A DNA stretch of 7,337 nucleotides from positions 1 to 7,337 of the forward strand of contig CAAGFP010000097.1 of the NCBI GenBank assembly GCA_900769175.1, written 5' to 3'. Below are positions 1 to 7,020 of the stretch, one piece after another (the first letter of the stretch is position 1; each line of letters begins with the position of its first letter). This stretch comes from Lachnospiraceae bacterium. GTDB lineage: Bacteria > Bacillota > Clostridia > Lachnospirales > Lachnospiraceae. Made by a program: the position numbers and the translations under genes. The notes beneath the pieces are model-generated. The model had not been told where the DNA came from. It made no database searches and saw only the letters and a list, made by a program, of their open reading frames with translations.

Positions 1-27
1 AAAGAACTATATCATATATACAAAATC

Positions 28-113
28 TTTCCCGTTTGGGGCGGAAACGCTTCCCGAACGGGTGGAAAGTATTATCCCGTTTCAAGCGGAATTAGTTTCC
101 CGTTGAAGCGGAA
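28..113. repeat. Degenerate 22-23 bp tandem repeat, four copies, overlapping the hsdR 3' end
   Basis: Four head-to-tail units share the pattern TTTCCCG, a few variable bases, then GCGGAA. The CCCG cores begin at 31, 53, 76 and 99, giving periods of 22, 23 and 23. The matching GCGGAA/GTGGAA halves begin at 41, 62, 86 and 108. There is no unique spacer between units, so this is not a CRISPR array. The rightmost unit lies inside hsdR and supplies its last codons and its TAA stop (92-94). CCCGTT at 31-36 and AACGGG at 57-62 can pair, so some secondary structure is possible downstream of the operon, but no T-run follows on the minus strand and I do not call a terminator. Function unknown. Confidence 0.7.
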
Positions 114-3100
114 TATGCAGCTTCTCGCAAACTCTTATAAATTTCTTCTGTAAAAATACCCAATACCTGCTTCTTAATATCTTCATTGCTAAGCAACAAC
201 GAAAAGAAATCCTGATTTTGAGTCAACCCTTCTACTAATGCATCATCAATGCCATCATAATATGCAAACTCAAAATCTTTCACTGTATTATTTTTTGCAC
301 TAGTCCGCAATCTATCCGATTTCAGCATAATATCTTTTATCTGTAACATAGCCTTCACAGCCACATCGTTATCATATGTTTTGCCCATTCGACTATTAAT
401 CTCAGCAATAATCTGTGACAGACGCTCTATCTTGATTTCCGTCAGACCAAATCCTTCTGCAGTGGGCAACTTTACAACCGGTTTTGAAACAAGGTTCGGT
501 TTTGTATGTTCCTCTGCCTTTTTCTGCACAAAGTTCGTAGCTTTGATTTTACCATCCAGATTATAGCCTCCGCCCGGATGTTTAATATTGATATAGGACA
601 ACAAGTATGTAATGAAATTATATTTCTTGTGCAACTCTGTATCTTCAAAACATGATACTTGTAATAAAAATTCATAGAAGCGCACGAAACTTCTCATTAA
701 CGATACAATTTCTTGCTGTTGCTGAGGTTCATACTGCTCAATCATATTTTTAGACTTCTTAAAGTAAAATGTCAGCTTCTGTTTATCTTTGGCATCAATA
801 TTGGCTTTGCGAATTAGTTCACTCGTTTTGTCTATGTCATCAGGATCTAAAACAGTATACGCATCTATCTTAGCTTCCAAATCATAAATCGCTGTGGGTG
901 TAACTGAATTTGAAAGCAATGTAGTTGTATAATACGGTGCAAATGCATCCTTTATTTCTTCATAAGAATTTACAAAGTCCAATACAAATGTCTTCTTCTC
1001 AAACGGTGGACAAATACGATTTAAACGTGATAACGTCTGTACAGCTGTAACACCTTTAAGTTTTTTCAGTACATACATAGCACAAAGCTTTGGCTGGTCA
1101 AATCCGGTCTGATACTTATTAGCAACTAACAATACCTGATAATCATCCTTATCAAATTCCTTCGTCAACCTGTCTTCAGGGAAACCATTCATCGAAGCCT
1201 CTGTATACTCTATTTCATCTTCTCCAGGTAGCCTTACTTTACCGGAAAATGCAACAAGAGCTTTGATATCATTATATCCTCGCTTCACAATATATTCCTC
1301 TAAAGCCTGACGATATTTTACCGCCCCCTGACGAGACGCTGTAACAACCATAGCTTTAGCCATACCACCAAGCTCAGTCATTACCGACGTTCTAAAATGC
1401 TCTACAATAACCTCTATTCTCTGAGCGATATTCGTATCATGCAATTCAACAAATCGTGCAATCTGTCGTTTCGCATCTACTGTCTTGCAGCGTGGATCTT
1501 CCTCAATTTCTTTGTTGATTTGATAGAAAGTATTATAAGTTGTGTAATTCTGTAACACATCCATAATAAAACCTTCTTCTATCGCCTGCTTCATTGAATA
1601 AACATGAAATGCTTCTCTTTGACCTTTGGTATTTACTCGACCAAATAAATGAAGTGTTGTTGGCTTCGGTGTTGCAGTAAATGCAAACATTGAGACATTT
1701 GCCTGCTTACCATTACGAGTGATTTCATCAACAATCATATCCTGAATATCGCTGAAATCCTGTTCACCCGAACCGAGCGATTTGGTAACTGCTGCCATAT
1801 CCTTTCCGGCAGTAGACGAATGCGCCTCATCTATAATTACCGCAAATCTTTTATCCTTCAATCCTGCCACACTATCAACAATATATGGGAACTTCTGAAT
1901 TGTAGTAGCTACAATTTTTGTATTTCCTTTAAGTGCAAGCGCAAGGTCTGCAGAAACACACTTATCATCCATAACACGAATAAGACCCGCTTTATGTTCC
2001 AAACCAAGAATTGCCTTCTGCAACTGACGGTCTACAACAACACGGTCTGTAATGATGATAACATTATCAAAAATCACCTTATTATTCACATCATGTAATG
2101 ATGTTAAACGGTGCGCCAACCAAGCAATAGAATTCGTCTTACCGGAACCGGCACTATGCTGTATCAAATAATTCTGAGAAGTACCATTCTCGCGAACATT
2201 ATTAATCAACTGACGAATCACATCTAACTGATGATAACGTGGAAAAATAATGTTCTCAGACTTTTTCATTTTACCTGTGATAGGATCCTCTGATTCTTTT
2301 GTTTCCAAGAATACAAACTTACTCAAAAGTTCAAGAATCGTATCTTTCTTAAGGATATCCTCCCACATATAGGAAACGCTGTATTTATCTTCATAAGTAG
2401 GATTACCGGCTCCGGCATCGACACCCTCTCCATTTCCCATATTAAACGGCAAGAAGAATGTTGCATTACCAGCCAACTTTGTAGTCATATAAACTTCTTC
2501 TAAATCCATTGCAAAGTTTACAAGTACTCCAGCTTTAAACATAAACAGACGCGTCTTTGGATTACGGTCTGTACGATACTGATATATTGCATCCTGATAG
2601 GACTGTCCAGCCGCATTACATTTAAGTTCAAAGGACATGATTGCAAGACCATTTAAGAAAATAACAAGGTCAATACGTTCATCATCGCTTGCCCATACTT
2701 CTTCCATAACAGAGAAAATATTCTTCTCGTATTTAGAAAGCAACTCCTTGTTGAAAGTGGTTGCAGGTTTTGTGTACATGAATTCCAACTTCATATTCGA
2801 AATCTCAATACCATGTTTAAGAATTTCCAACAAACTACCACGTGATTTTGTCACTTCTGAGTTGATATAGTTCACCAATGTTTCTTCTAAATCAGCTTTA
2901 TAAATCTTGCGAAGTGCCTCCATCTCTTCCGGTTGTGTATCATTTAAGAACTTAAATAACATTTCACTGTCAATTGCAAAATAACGGTCATAGTTTGTAG
3001 CTTTACGAATAATATAACCATTATCCTTCTCCAGTCGTTCCGTGATAAACTTCTGGTACTCTTTTTCCGATAAAATAGAAGCATGATTTACCAGAGCAGA

Positions 3101-3187
3101 AGCATAGACTTCTACTCGCTTTGATACATCCTTCGCAGAAACATCATCTCTAACAACAAATTCACCATCTACAAATGAATCACTCAT
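92..3187 (-). CDS. hsdR: Type I restriction enzyme subunit R (HsdR): nuclease plus DNA translocase
   Basis: This 1031-residue protein is the motor and nuclease of the Type I complex: it binds the HsdM/HsdS core at an unmethylated target, pumps DNA using ATP and cleaves at a distance. The N-terminal nuclease domain shows the PD-(D/E)xK pattern with D173 and E187-x-K189, followed by the QxxxY motif typical of HsdR (Q198, Y202). The translocase shows Walker A HSAGSGKT (344-351), DEAH (453-456), TATP (504-507), KYQTGFDQP (691-699) and QTLSRLNR (717-724). The C-terminal region to 1031 is helical and probably docks on the core enzyme. Length is normal for the family and no motif is missing. The ATG at 3187 overlaps the hsdS stop (ATGA), with AGGAGGTG (3196-3203) as ribosome binding site inside hsdS. 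The last residues, SASTGN, come from a repeat unit, so the extreme C-terminus may be a recent alteration. Confidence 0.97.
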   Translation of the reverse strand: MSDSFVDGEFVVRDDVSAKDVSKRVEVYASALVNHASILSEKEYQKFITERLEKDNGYIIRKATNYDRYFAIDSEMLFKFLNDTQPEEMEALRKIYKADLEETLVNYINSEVTKSRGSLLEILKHGIEISNMKLEFMYTKPATTFNKELLSKYEKNIFSVMEEVWASDDERIDLVIFLNGLAIMSFELKCNAAGQSYQDAIYQYRTDRNPKTRLFMFKAGVLVNFAMDLEEVYMTTKLAGNATFFLPFNMGNGEGVDAGAGNPTYEDKYSVSYMWEDILKKDTILELLSKFVFLETKESEDPITGKMKKSENIIFPRYHQLDVIRQLINNVRENGTSQNYLIQHSAGSGKTNSIAWLAHRLTSLHDVNNKVIFDNVIIITDRVVVDRQLQKAILGLEHKAGLIRVMDDKCVSADLALALKGNTKIVATTIQKFPYIVDSVAGLKDKRFAVIIDEAHSSTAGKDMAAVTKSLGSGEQDFSDIQDMIVDEITRNGKQANVSMFAFTATPKPTTLHLFGRVNTKGQREAFHVYSMKQAIEEGFIMDVLQNYTTYNTFYQINKEIEEDPRCKTVDAKRQIARFVELHDTNIAQRIEVIVEHFRTSVMTELGGMAKAMVVTASRQGAVKYRQALEEYIVKRGYNDIKALVAFSGKVRLPGEDEIEYTEASMNGFPEDRLTKEFDKDDYQVLLVANKYQTGFDQPKLCAMYVLKKLKGVTAVQTLSRLNRICPPFEKKTFVLDFVNSYEEIKDAFAPYYTTTLLSNSVTPTAIYDLEAKIDAYTVLDPDDIDKTSELIRKANIDAKDKQKLTFYFKKSKNMIEQYEPQQQQEIVSLMRSFVRFYEFLLQVSCFEDTELHKKYNFITYLLSYINIKHPGGGYNLDGKIKATNFVQKKAEEHTKPNLVSKPVVKLPTAEGFGLTEIKIERLSQIIAEINSRMGKTYDNDVAVKAMLQIKDIMLKSDRLRTSAKNNTVKDFEFAYYDGIDDALVEGLTQNQDFFSLLLSNEDIKKQVLGIFTEEIYKSLREAAYSASTGN

Positions 3188-4455
3188 TGTACTGGCACCT
3201 CCTTTTTACCGGTTACATATTCAAAAATAACTGATTTTTTGTATTGTTCTAAGACAACTAATTGTTTTTGTTTTATTTCTTTAATTTCATCAATTTCCTT
3301 TATTGTTGAATCAAGATACTTCGAAATTCTCTTTTGCTCTTCTATTGGTACAATAAATAATGATACTTTAATAAAATTCGCATACCTCATTGCTTGCCCA
3401 TCACGAACTAGGTTGGTAGTGCTTTGAATCGCATTTATATACTTACTTGACTTAAAAAACCAACGATAAAATGGCGGATATACTTGTCGTTCATCCGGAA
3501 TTAATATGACATACGCAGAACTTATGCTTCCTCTGAGCTCACTATACTCCAATCCTCCTTGAAAACTTCTCATACTGATTACAAAATCATTAGGTTCAAC
3601 ATGTTTTAATATGCTGAAATCTTTTTCCACTGTAACCACCTTGTTACCTGTAATCTCCATAAAATCATCCTGATAAATAATTCCATATTCTTGACTTGAT
3701 GTTAATTGACGTTCTCCTTCTGTAGCACGTTGATTACGTAACTTAAAAAGTGCTTTGGGATTAGTATATATCCAATGCTCTGGTATTCTTGGGCACCACT
3801 CCACACCACTCTCCCGTAAAGTAGCATTATCAATTCCATGTGTTACTGCTTCTGAAATAACAGAATCTCTATATTCATTTAATGTATCAATTTCTGCTTG
3901 AATATCTGCATACAACGCATCTATTTCACCACATTTCTTGTCAAGAAAATCCGCTATATTTTTTTGCATTTCAACAGTGGGGAAAGCACACATCCTTTTC
4001 AAAATATCAGATGCAGAAACTCTTAACCTTATTTCAAGAATTCCATTTGCATATTTTCTTAGTTCTCGCTGAAATTGAGTTGTTTGCATTATATAATTTA
4101 TGAATCTCAAATTATCTCCATTACTTTCCTTAAAAACATAATACACAGGACTTACACATCCGTAATAATTCGAGTATCCAACAGACCCTATCAGAATATT
4201 CATACTATTGGCTACAATAGTATCTTTATAGGCTACTTTATATTCATCGTAACTATCTTTCGACTTATTTCCTTGATTACCTTTTTGTTCATAAGGAATC
4301 ACCCCTAACTTATTAGTCAACGATAAAACACTAGTAGTCTGAACTGGATTGTTCTTTACATTTATCTCTTTCAAATGCCATTGCAAACGTTCTACTGTCC
4401 AATCATCTGGTACCAAACCTAACCATTCAACCTTACTATCTACTAATTTGGACAT
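3184..4455 (-). CDS. hsdS: Type I restriction-modification specificity subunit (HsdS)
   Basis: This 423-residue subunit chooses the DNA target for both methylation and restriction. The layout is the usual two-half plan. Target recognition domain 1 spans roughly 9-160, followed by a conserved helix at 161-207 (QKNIADFLDKKCGEIDAL onward). Domain 2 spans roughly 217-370, followed by a second helix at 371-418 (EEQKRISKYLDSTIKEID onward). The halves are visibly duplicated: KVEWLGLVPDDW (8-19) matches GVEWCPRIPEHW (217-228), and the two helices align. Each domain should read one half of a split target, and the helices set the spacing and bind HsdM; the target itself cannot be read from sequence. 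The ATG at 4455 lies 2 nt after the hsdM stop, and GGGGGTG (4463-4469) inside hsdM is the likely ribosome binding site, pairing with the 16S tail with one G-U wobble. The gene looks intact and is the only hsdS in the window. Confidence 0.96.
   Translation of the reverse strand: MSKLVDSKVEWLGLVPDDWTVERLQWHLKEINVKNNPVQTTSVLSLTNKLGVIPYEQKGNQGNKSKDSYDEYKVAYKDTIVANSMNILIGSVGYSNYYGCVSPVYYVFKESNGDNLRFINYIMQTTQFQRELRKYANGILEIRLRVSASDILKRMCAFPTVEMQKNIADFLDKKCGEIDALYADIQAEIDTLNEYRDSVISEAVTHGIDNATLRESGVEWCPRIPEHWIYTNPKALFKLRNQRATEGERQLTSSQEYGIIYQDDFMEITGNKVVTVEKDFSILKHVEPNDFVISMRSFQGGLEYSELRGSISSAYVILIPDERQVYPPFYRWFFKSSKYINAIQSTTNLVRDGQAMRYANFIKVSLFIVPIEEQKRISKYLDSTIKEIDEIKEIKQKQLVVLEQYKKSVIFEYVTGKKEVPVQ
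3196..3203 (-). promoter_or_regulatory. Ribosome binding site of hsdR inside the hsdS 3' end
   Basis: AGGAGGTG on the minus strand lies 8 nt before the hsdR ATG and encodes part of the hsdS C-terminus (KKEV). With the 4-nt ATGA overlap of hsdS stop and hsdR start, it suggests translational coupling, which would tie HsdR output to HsdS synthesis. Confidence 0.8.
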
Positions 4456-4457
4456 TA

Positions 4458-6566
4458 TTAAACACCCCCAAATAATTTCTCTATTTTGGTGTTAACGCTA
4501 CTTTCTAACTCCACAAATCTCGCCATAAGCTCTTCTGTTGGTAAAAGTTTCTGATATTTATAAAAATATCTTGTAAAAGGAATCTCTGCACCAGTTTTTA
4601 TTATAGGTTTTTTCGCGCCTAGATTTTCTTCAAAAAAAGAAACAGCGTCCGGATTATAAGGTAAAATTTCTCGCGCCATATATTCGTCTATAGACTCATT
4701 AATATTGATAAACTCAATATCTTTTGTTTCCTTATCAAATATAATGTTACCTTTTTTATCTCTTTGAATTACAGCGTTCTTATCCATGATAGATAAACCA
4801 TCTGCAATTTTATCAATTAGCTTTTTATCAGTCGTTATAGATGCAAGCATGTTTTTTAGTACTGGAACGAATTCTTCCGGAGAATAATAGATTTGATCAT
4901 TTTCAGAAGCATGTAACATCTCGATAATTGCATCGTAAACAGGTTTATTATTCTGATAAGACTCTAACTTTTTCAATTCTTTTCCAGCCAGTTCTTCTGT
5001 CATTTCAAGTTCAGCAACTTTTCCTTCATCATACAATGATGACAAACTTCCCTTGGCAAGCATTGCCTCTATACTATTTGAAGTAATCGAATAGCTTCTC
5101 TGTAATGGTTGCATTACCACATATTCTCTATATATAAACTCACTATTATTAAATATTTTACTAAATTCGTTATTTTCAAATCTTGAATATAATCTTGTTA
5201 TATCTCTTCTATCCTCAGGTGATATCTCGTTCTTCTTATCGCCTAAACCTTTTTTCAATTTGTGATATATTTGAGATGCATCAATCAATTGCACCTTGCC
5301 TTTACGCTCATCTCGCTTGTTTTTGGAAAGAATCCATATATACGTAGTCAATGGTGTGTTGTAAAACAAATCCGTTGGCAATGCAATAATTGCCTCAATA
5401 TAATCATTTTCCAACATCCATTTTCTAATCTGACTTTCCCCTGAAGCAGTGCTACCTGTATATAACGGACCGCCATGTTCAATAATAGCCGCACGACCTA
5501 AATCGTCATCCATTTTGTCAATTGCAGATTGTAAGAATAACATCTGCATATCACCAGACCCTGGAAGCCCAGCTCCCCAACGTCCGTCAAAGCCTTTTGC
5601 ATATTCGTCATTCACGGCCTGTTCTACACCTTCGGCTGCATCCTTTCCACCCCAAGGTGTACCAAACGGCGGATTTTCAATAACAAAACGCATCTTTGTT
5701 CCTTTAAAACGGTCCGCTTTCATTGTATCTTGATAACAAATATTCTCCGCATTCTGTCCTTTAATCAGCATCTCTGCAAGACACATCGCATAAGATTCTG
5801 GATTTACCTCTTGACCAAACAAACGAACATCCGCAGTCGGATTATAACGTTTAATAAAGTTATAGCTTGTTGAAAGCATACCGCCTGTTCCGCATGCTTG
5901 ATCCAATATAGTGATAACCTTACCATCATCAAAAATGTCGTCACAACCTTCTGCCAGAAGAATATTTACCATAAGCTTAATAATGTCACGACCAGTATAA
6001 TGATCACCTGCTTCGGCATTTTCAGAGAATTTACGGATAAGTTCCTCGAAAATATATCCCATCTTAACATTGTCGATTGTACGAGGATTCAAGTCTAACT
6101 CAGAGAAAGCCTTTACAACGCTGAGAAGCCGATTATTTTTATCCATCTTATCAATCTGCTTACTAAAATCCAAACCTTTCTCTGCGGACATAATAATTTC
6201 TTGTACATTGGGTGAAAAGCTCTGTAAATAATTTTTAAAATTAGCAGCTAAATGGTCTGCATCGTTAATTAACTCCGCAAGTGTAAATTCACTTGTATTG
6301 TAAAACTGAAATTGAGAAATCCTGTACATCGCTTTTGCCGGATAATTCGGATTTGCCTTGTACTGATCTACAACAGCTTGTTTTGTAGGTTCCAATGCAC
6401 ACTCAAAACGACGAATGATTGTCATAGGAATAATAACATCCTTATATTTGTCACTCTGATAAGGTCCTCTCAGCTTGTTAGCGATAGACCATATAAAGTT
6501 CACTTCTGTTGAAACGTCAATAGGTGAATCATCCCACATTGCATCAATTACTGTATTATTTGCCAT
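4458..6566 (-). CDS. hsdM: Type I restriction-modification methyltransferase subunit (HsdM), long form
   Basis: This subunit transfers a methyl group from S-adenosylmethionine to adenine N6 in the target chosen by HsdS, protecting host DNA. From the preferred start it has 702 residues. The N-terminal helical domain (about 18-165) precedes the catalytic domain, which shows HYTGRDIIKLMV (189-200), the cofactor loop DQACGTGGML (222-231), GQEVNPESYAMC (251-262) and the catalytic NPPF (298-301). ALPTDLFYNTPLTTYIWIL (395-413) is also typical. About 200 further residues end in IPFTRYFYKYQ (662-672) and a helix to 702; this tail occurs in a long HsdM subfamily and probably contacts HsdS. Variants are Q for the usual P in DPACGTGG and TGR for TPR in the upstream motif; both look compatible with activity. 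The ATG at 6566 is chosen over an in-frame ATG at 6620 because GGAGG (6575-6579) sits 8 nt upstream of it and because the upstream extension (MDCLYQIIRIYIIL) does not resemble HsdM. Confidence 0.96.
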   Translation of the reverse strand: MANNTVIDAMWDDSPIDVSTEVNFIWSIANKLRGPYQSDKYKDVIIPMTIIRRFECALEPTKQAVVDQYKANPNYPAKAMYRISQFQFYNTSEFTLAELINDADHLAANFKNYLQSFSPNVQEIIMSAEKGLDFSKQIDKMDKNNRLLSVVKAFSELDLNPRTIDNVKMGYIFEELIRKFSENAEAGDHYTGRDIIKLMVNILLAEGCDDIFDDGKVITILDQACGTGGMLSTSYNFIKRYNPTADVRLFGQEVNPESYAMCLAEMLIKGQNAENICYQDTMKADRFKGTKMRFVIENPPFGTPWGGKDAAEGVEQAVNDEYAKGFDGRWGAGLPGSGDMQMLFLQSAIDKMDDDLGRAAIIEHGGPLYTGSTASGESQIRKWMLENDYIEAIIALPTDLFYNTPLTTYIWILSKNKRDERKGKVQLIDASQIYHKLKKGLGDKKNEISPEDRRDITRLYSRFENNEFSKIFNNSEFIYREYVVMQPLQRSYSITSNSIEAMLAKGSLSSLYDEGKVAELEMTEELAGKELKKLESYQNNKPVYDAIIEMLHASENDQIYYSPEEFVPVLKNMLASITTDKKLIDKIADGLSIMDKNAVIQRDKKGNIIFDKETKDIEFININESIDEYMAREILPYNPDAVSFFEENLGAKKPIIKTGAEIPFTRYFYKYQKLLPTEELMARFVELESSVNTKIEKLFGGV
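4463..4469 (-). promoter_or_regulatory. Ribosome binding site of hsdS inside the hsdM 3' end
   Basis: GGGGGTG on the minus strand lies 7 nt before the hsdS ATG and overlaps the last hsdM codons (FGGV). One position departs from GGAGGTG but can still form a G-U pair. It is weaker than the sites of hsdM and hsdR. Confidence 0.65.
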
Positions 6567-6574
6567 TACTAGTT

Positions 6575-6579
6575 CCTCC
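6575..6579 (-). promoter_or_regulatory. Ribosome binding site deciding the hsdM start
   Basis: GGAGG on the minus strand, 8 nt before the ATG at 6566. No comparable site precedes the upstream in-frame ATG at 6620, so the 702-residue start is preferred. Confidence 0.85.
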
Positions 6580-6613
6580 AAAATTATATATATTCTAATT
6601 ATCTGATATAAGC

Positions 6614-6631
6614 AGTCCATTAATCAGGACT
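6614..6631. promoter_or_regulatory. Short dyad between the regulator gene and hsdM, possible operator
   Basis: AGTCC (6614-6618) and GGACT (6627-6631) are perfect inverted arms separated by 8 bp. The dyad begins 10 bp past the stop of the XRE-family gene, inside the 74-nt gap before hsdM. It could be a binding site for the regulator or a weak hairpin in the mRNA that lowers downstream expression. The arms are short, so chance is not excluded. Confidence 0.3.
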
Positions 6632-6640
6632 TATTTTATT

Positions 6641-6844
6641 CTAATCCTTCACATACTCCATAATATCCCCGTAATCCACATCCAGAGTCTTACAAATCTT
6701 CCCTAACACTTCCAATGTCACTTCTTTGTCTCTTCGAAGCTTCGTCATTGTATTTGGTGCGATTGCAGCCTGCTTTCTAAGGTCCGCCTTGCTCATTTTC
6801 CTATCTACTAATAATTTCCATAATCTGTTGTATGATACAGCCAT
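6641..6844 (-). CDS. Small XRE-family helix-turn-helix regulator of the restriction-modification operon
   Basis: This 67-residue cytoplasmic protein is almost entirely one XRE/Cro-type DNA-binding domain. SKADLRKQAA (18-27) and APNTMTKLRRDK (29-40) form the helix-turn-helix, and LEVLGKICKTLDVDYGDIM (44-62) is the usual closing helical segment. No effector domain is present, so it should act as a dimer on a palindromic site. It resembles the short YozG-like regulators of Bacillota. As first gene of the operon it probably controls hsdM, hsdS and hsdR, much as controller proteins do in other restriction-modification systems; activation versus repression cannot be told. The ATG at 6844 is chosen over one at 6886 because GGAGGG (6851-6856) lies 6 nt upstream and because the promoter at 6892-6920 would start transcription near 6885, leaving the upstream ATG outside or at the very end of the mRNA. 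Confidence 0.88.
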   Translation of the reverse strand: MAVSYNRLWKLLVDRKMSKADLRKQAAIAPNTMTKLRRDKEVTLEVLGKICKTLDVDYGDIMEYVKD

Positions 6845-6850
6845 AATATG

Positions 6851-6856
6851 CCCTCC
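6851..6856 (-). promoter_or_regulatory. Ribosome binding site deciding the regulator start
   Basis: GGAGGG on the minus strand, 6 nt before the ATG at 6844. It supports the 67-residue protein over an 81-residue form. Confidence 0.85.
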
Positions 6857-6891
6857 ATCATGCATCAAAAACTTACAAAATTCCACTAAAT

Positions 6892-6920
6892 ATTATACCA
6901 CAACCACTCTCTACCTTCAA
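6892..6920 (-). promoter_or_regulatory. Sigma-A type promoter of the operon
   Basis: On the minus strand TTGAAG (6915-6920) and TATAAT (6892-6897) are separated by 17 bp, and TGG directly before the -10 box makes an extended -10. Transcription would start near 6885, giving a leader of about 40 nt before the regulator ATG. No comparable promoter serves hsdM alone, so this is probably the main promoter for all four genes. Confidence 0.8.
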
Positions 6921-6927
6921 GAAACTT

Positions 6928-6943
6928 TCGCACAACCTTGCGA
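6928..6943. promoter_or_regulatory. Dyad just upstream of the -35 box, possible operator
   Basis: TCGCA (6928-6932) and TGCGA (6939-6943) are perfect inverted arms with a 6-bp spacer, ending 8 bp from the -35 element. The position suits an activator or an upstream operator of the XRE-family protein. Its arms differ from those of the dyad at 6614-6631, so the two are unlikely to be the same binding site. Confidence 0.3.
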
Positions 6944-7020
6944 GGTGTCCAATGGGCAATTCCTGCAGTATTTCTGCTCCCATTTTAGCCTTCCTATGGC
7001 TGCACTACAGCGTCCCAGCG

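Noticed and set aside
28..113. CRISPR array
   Set aside because: Units abut at 22-23 bp with no unique spacers and the repeats are too degenerate; no cas gene is nearby.
3184..4455. Phase-variable hsdS switching
   Set aside because: No second hsdS, inverted DNA repeat pair, homopolymer tract at a decisive position or recombinase is visible in the window.
5449..5733. Plus-strand open frame of 94 codons inside hsdM
   Set aside because: It is the antisense shadow of the conserved methyltransferase domain.
6583..6588. TATAAT as a separate hsdM promoter
   Set aside because: Transcription would begin within the hsdM ribosome binding site, and the best -35 at 17 bp (TTATAT) is poor.
6845..6886. 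Fourteen-residue N-terminal extension of the regulator from ATG 6886
   Set aside because: The promoter places the transcript start near 6885, and a good ribosome binding site precedes the ATG at 6844.
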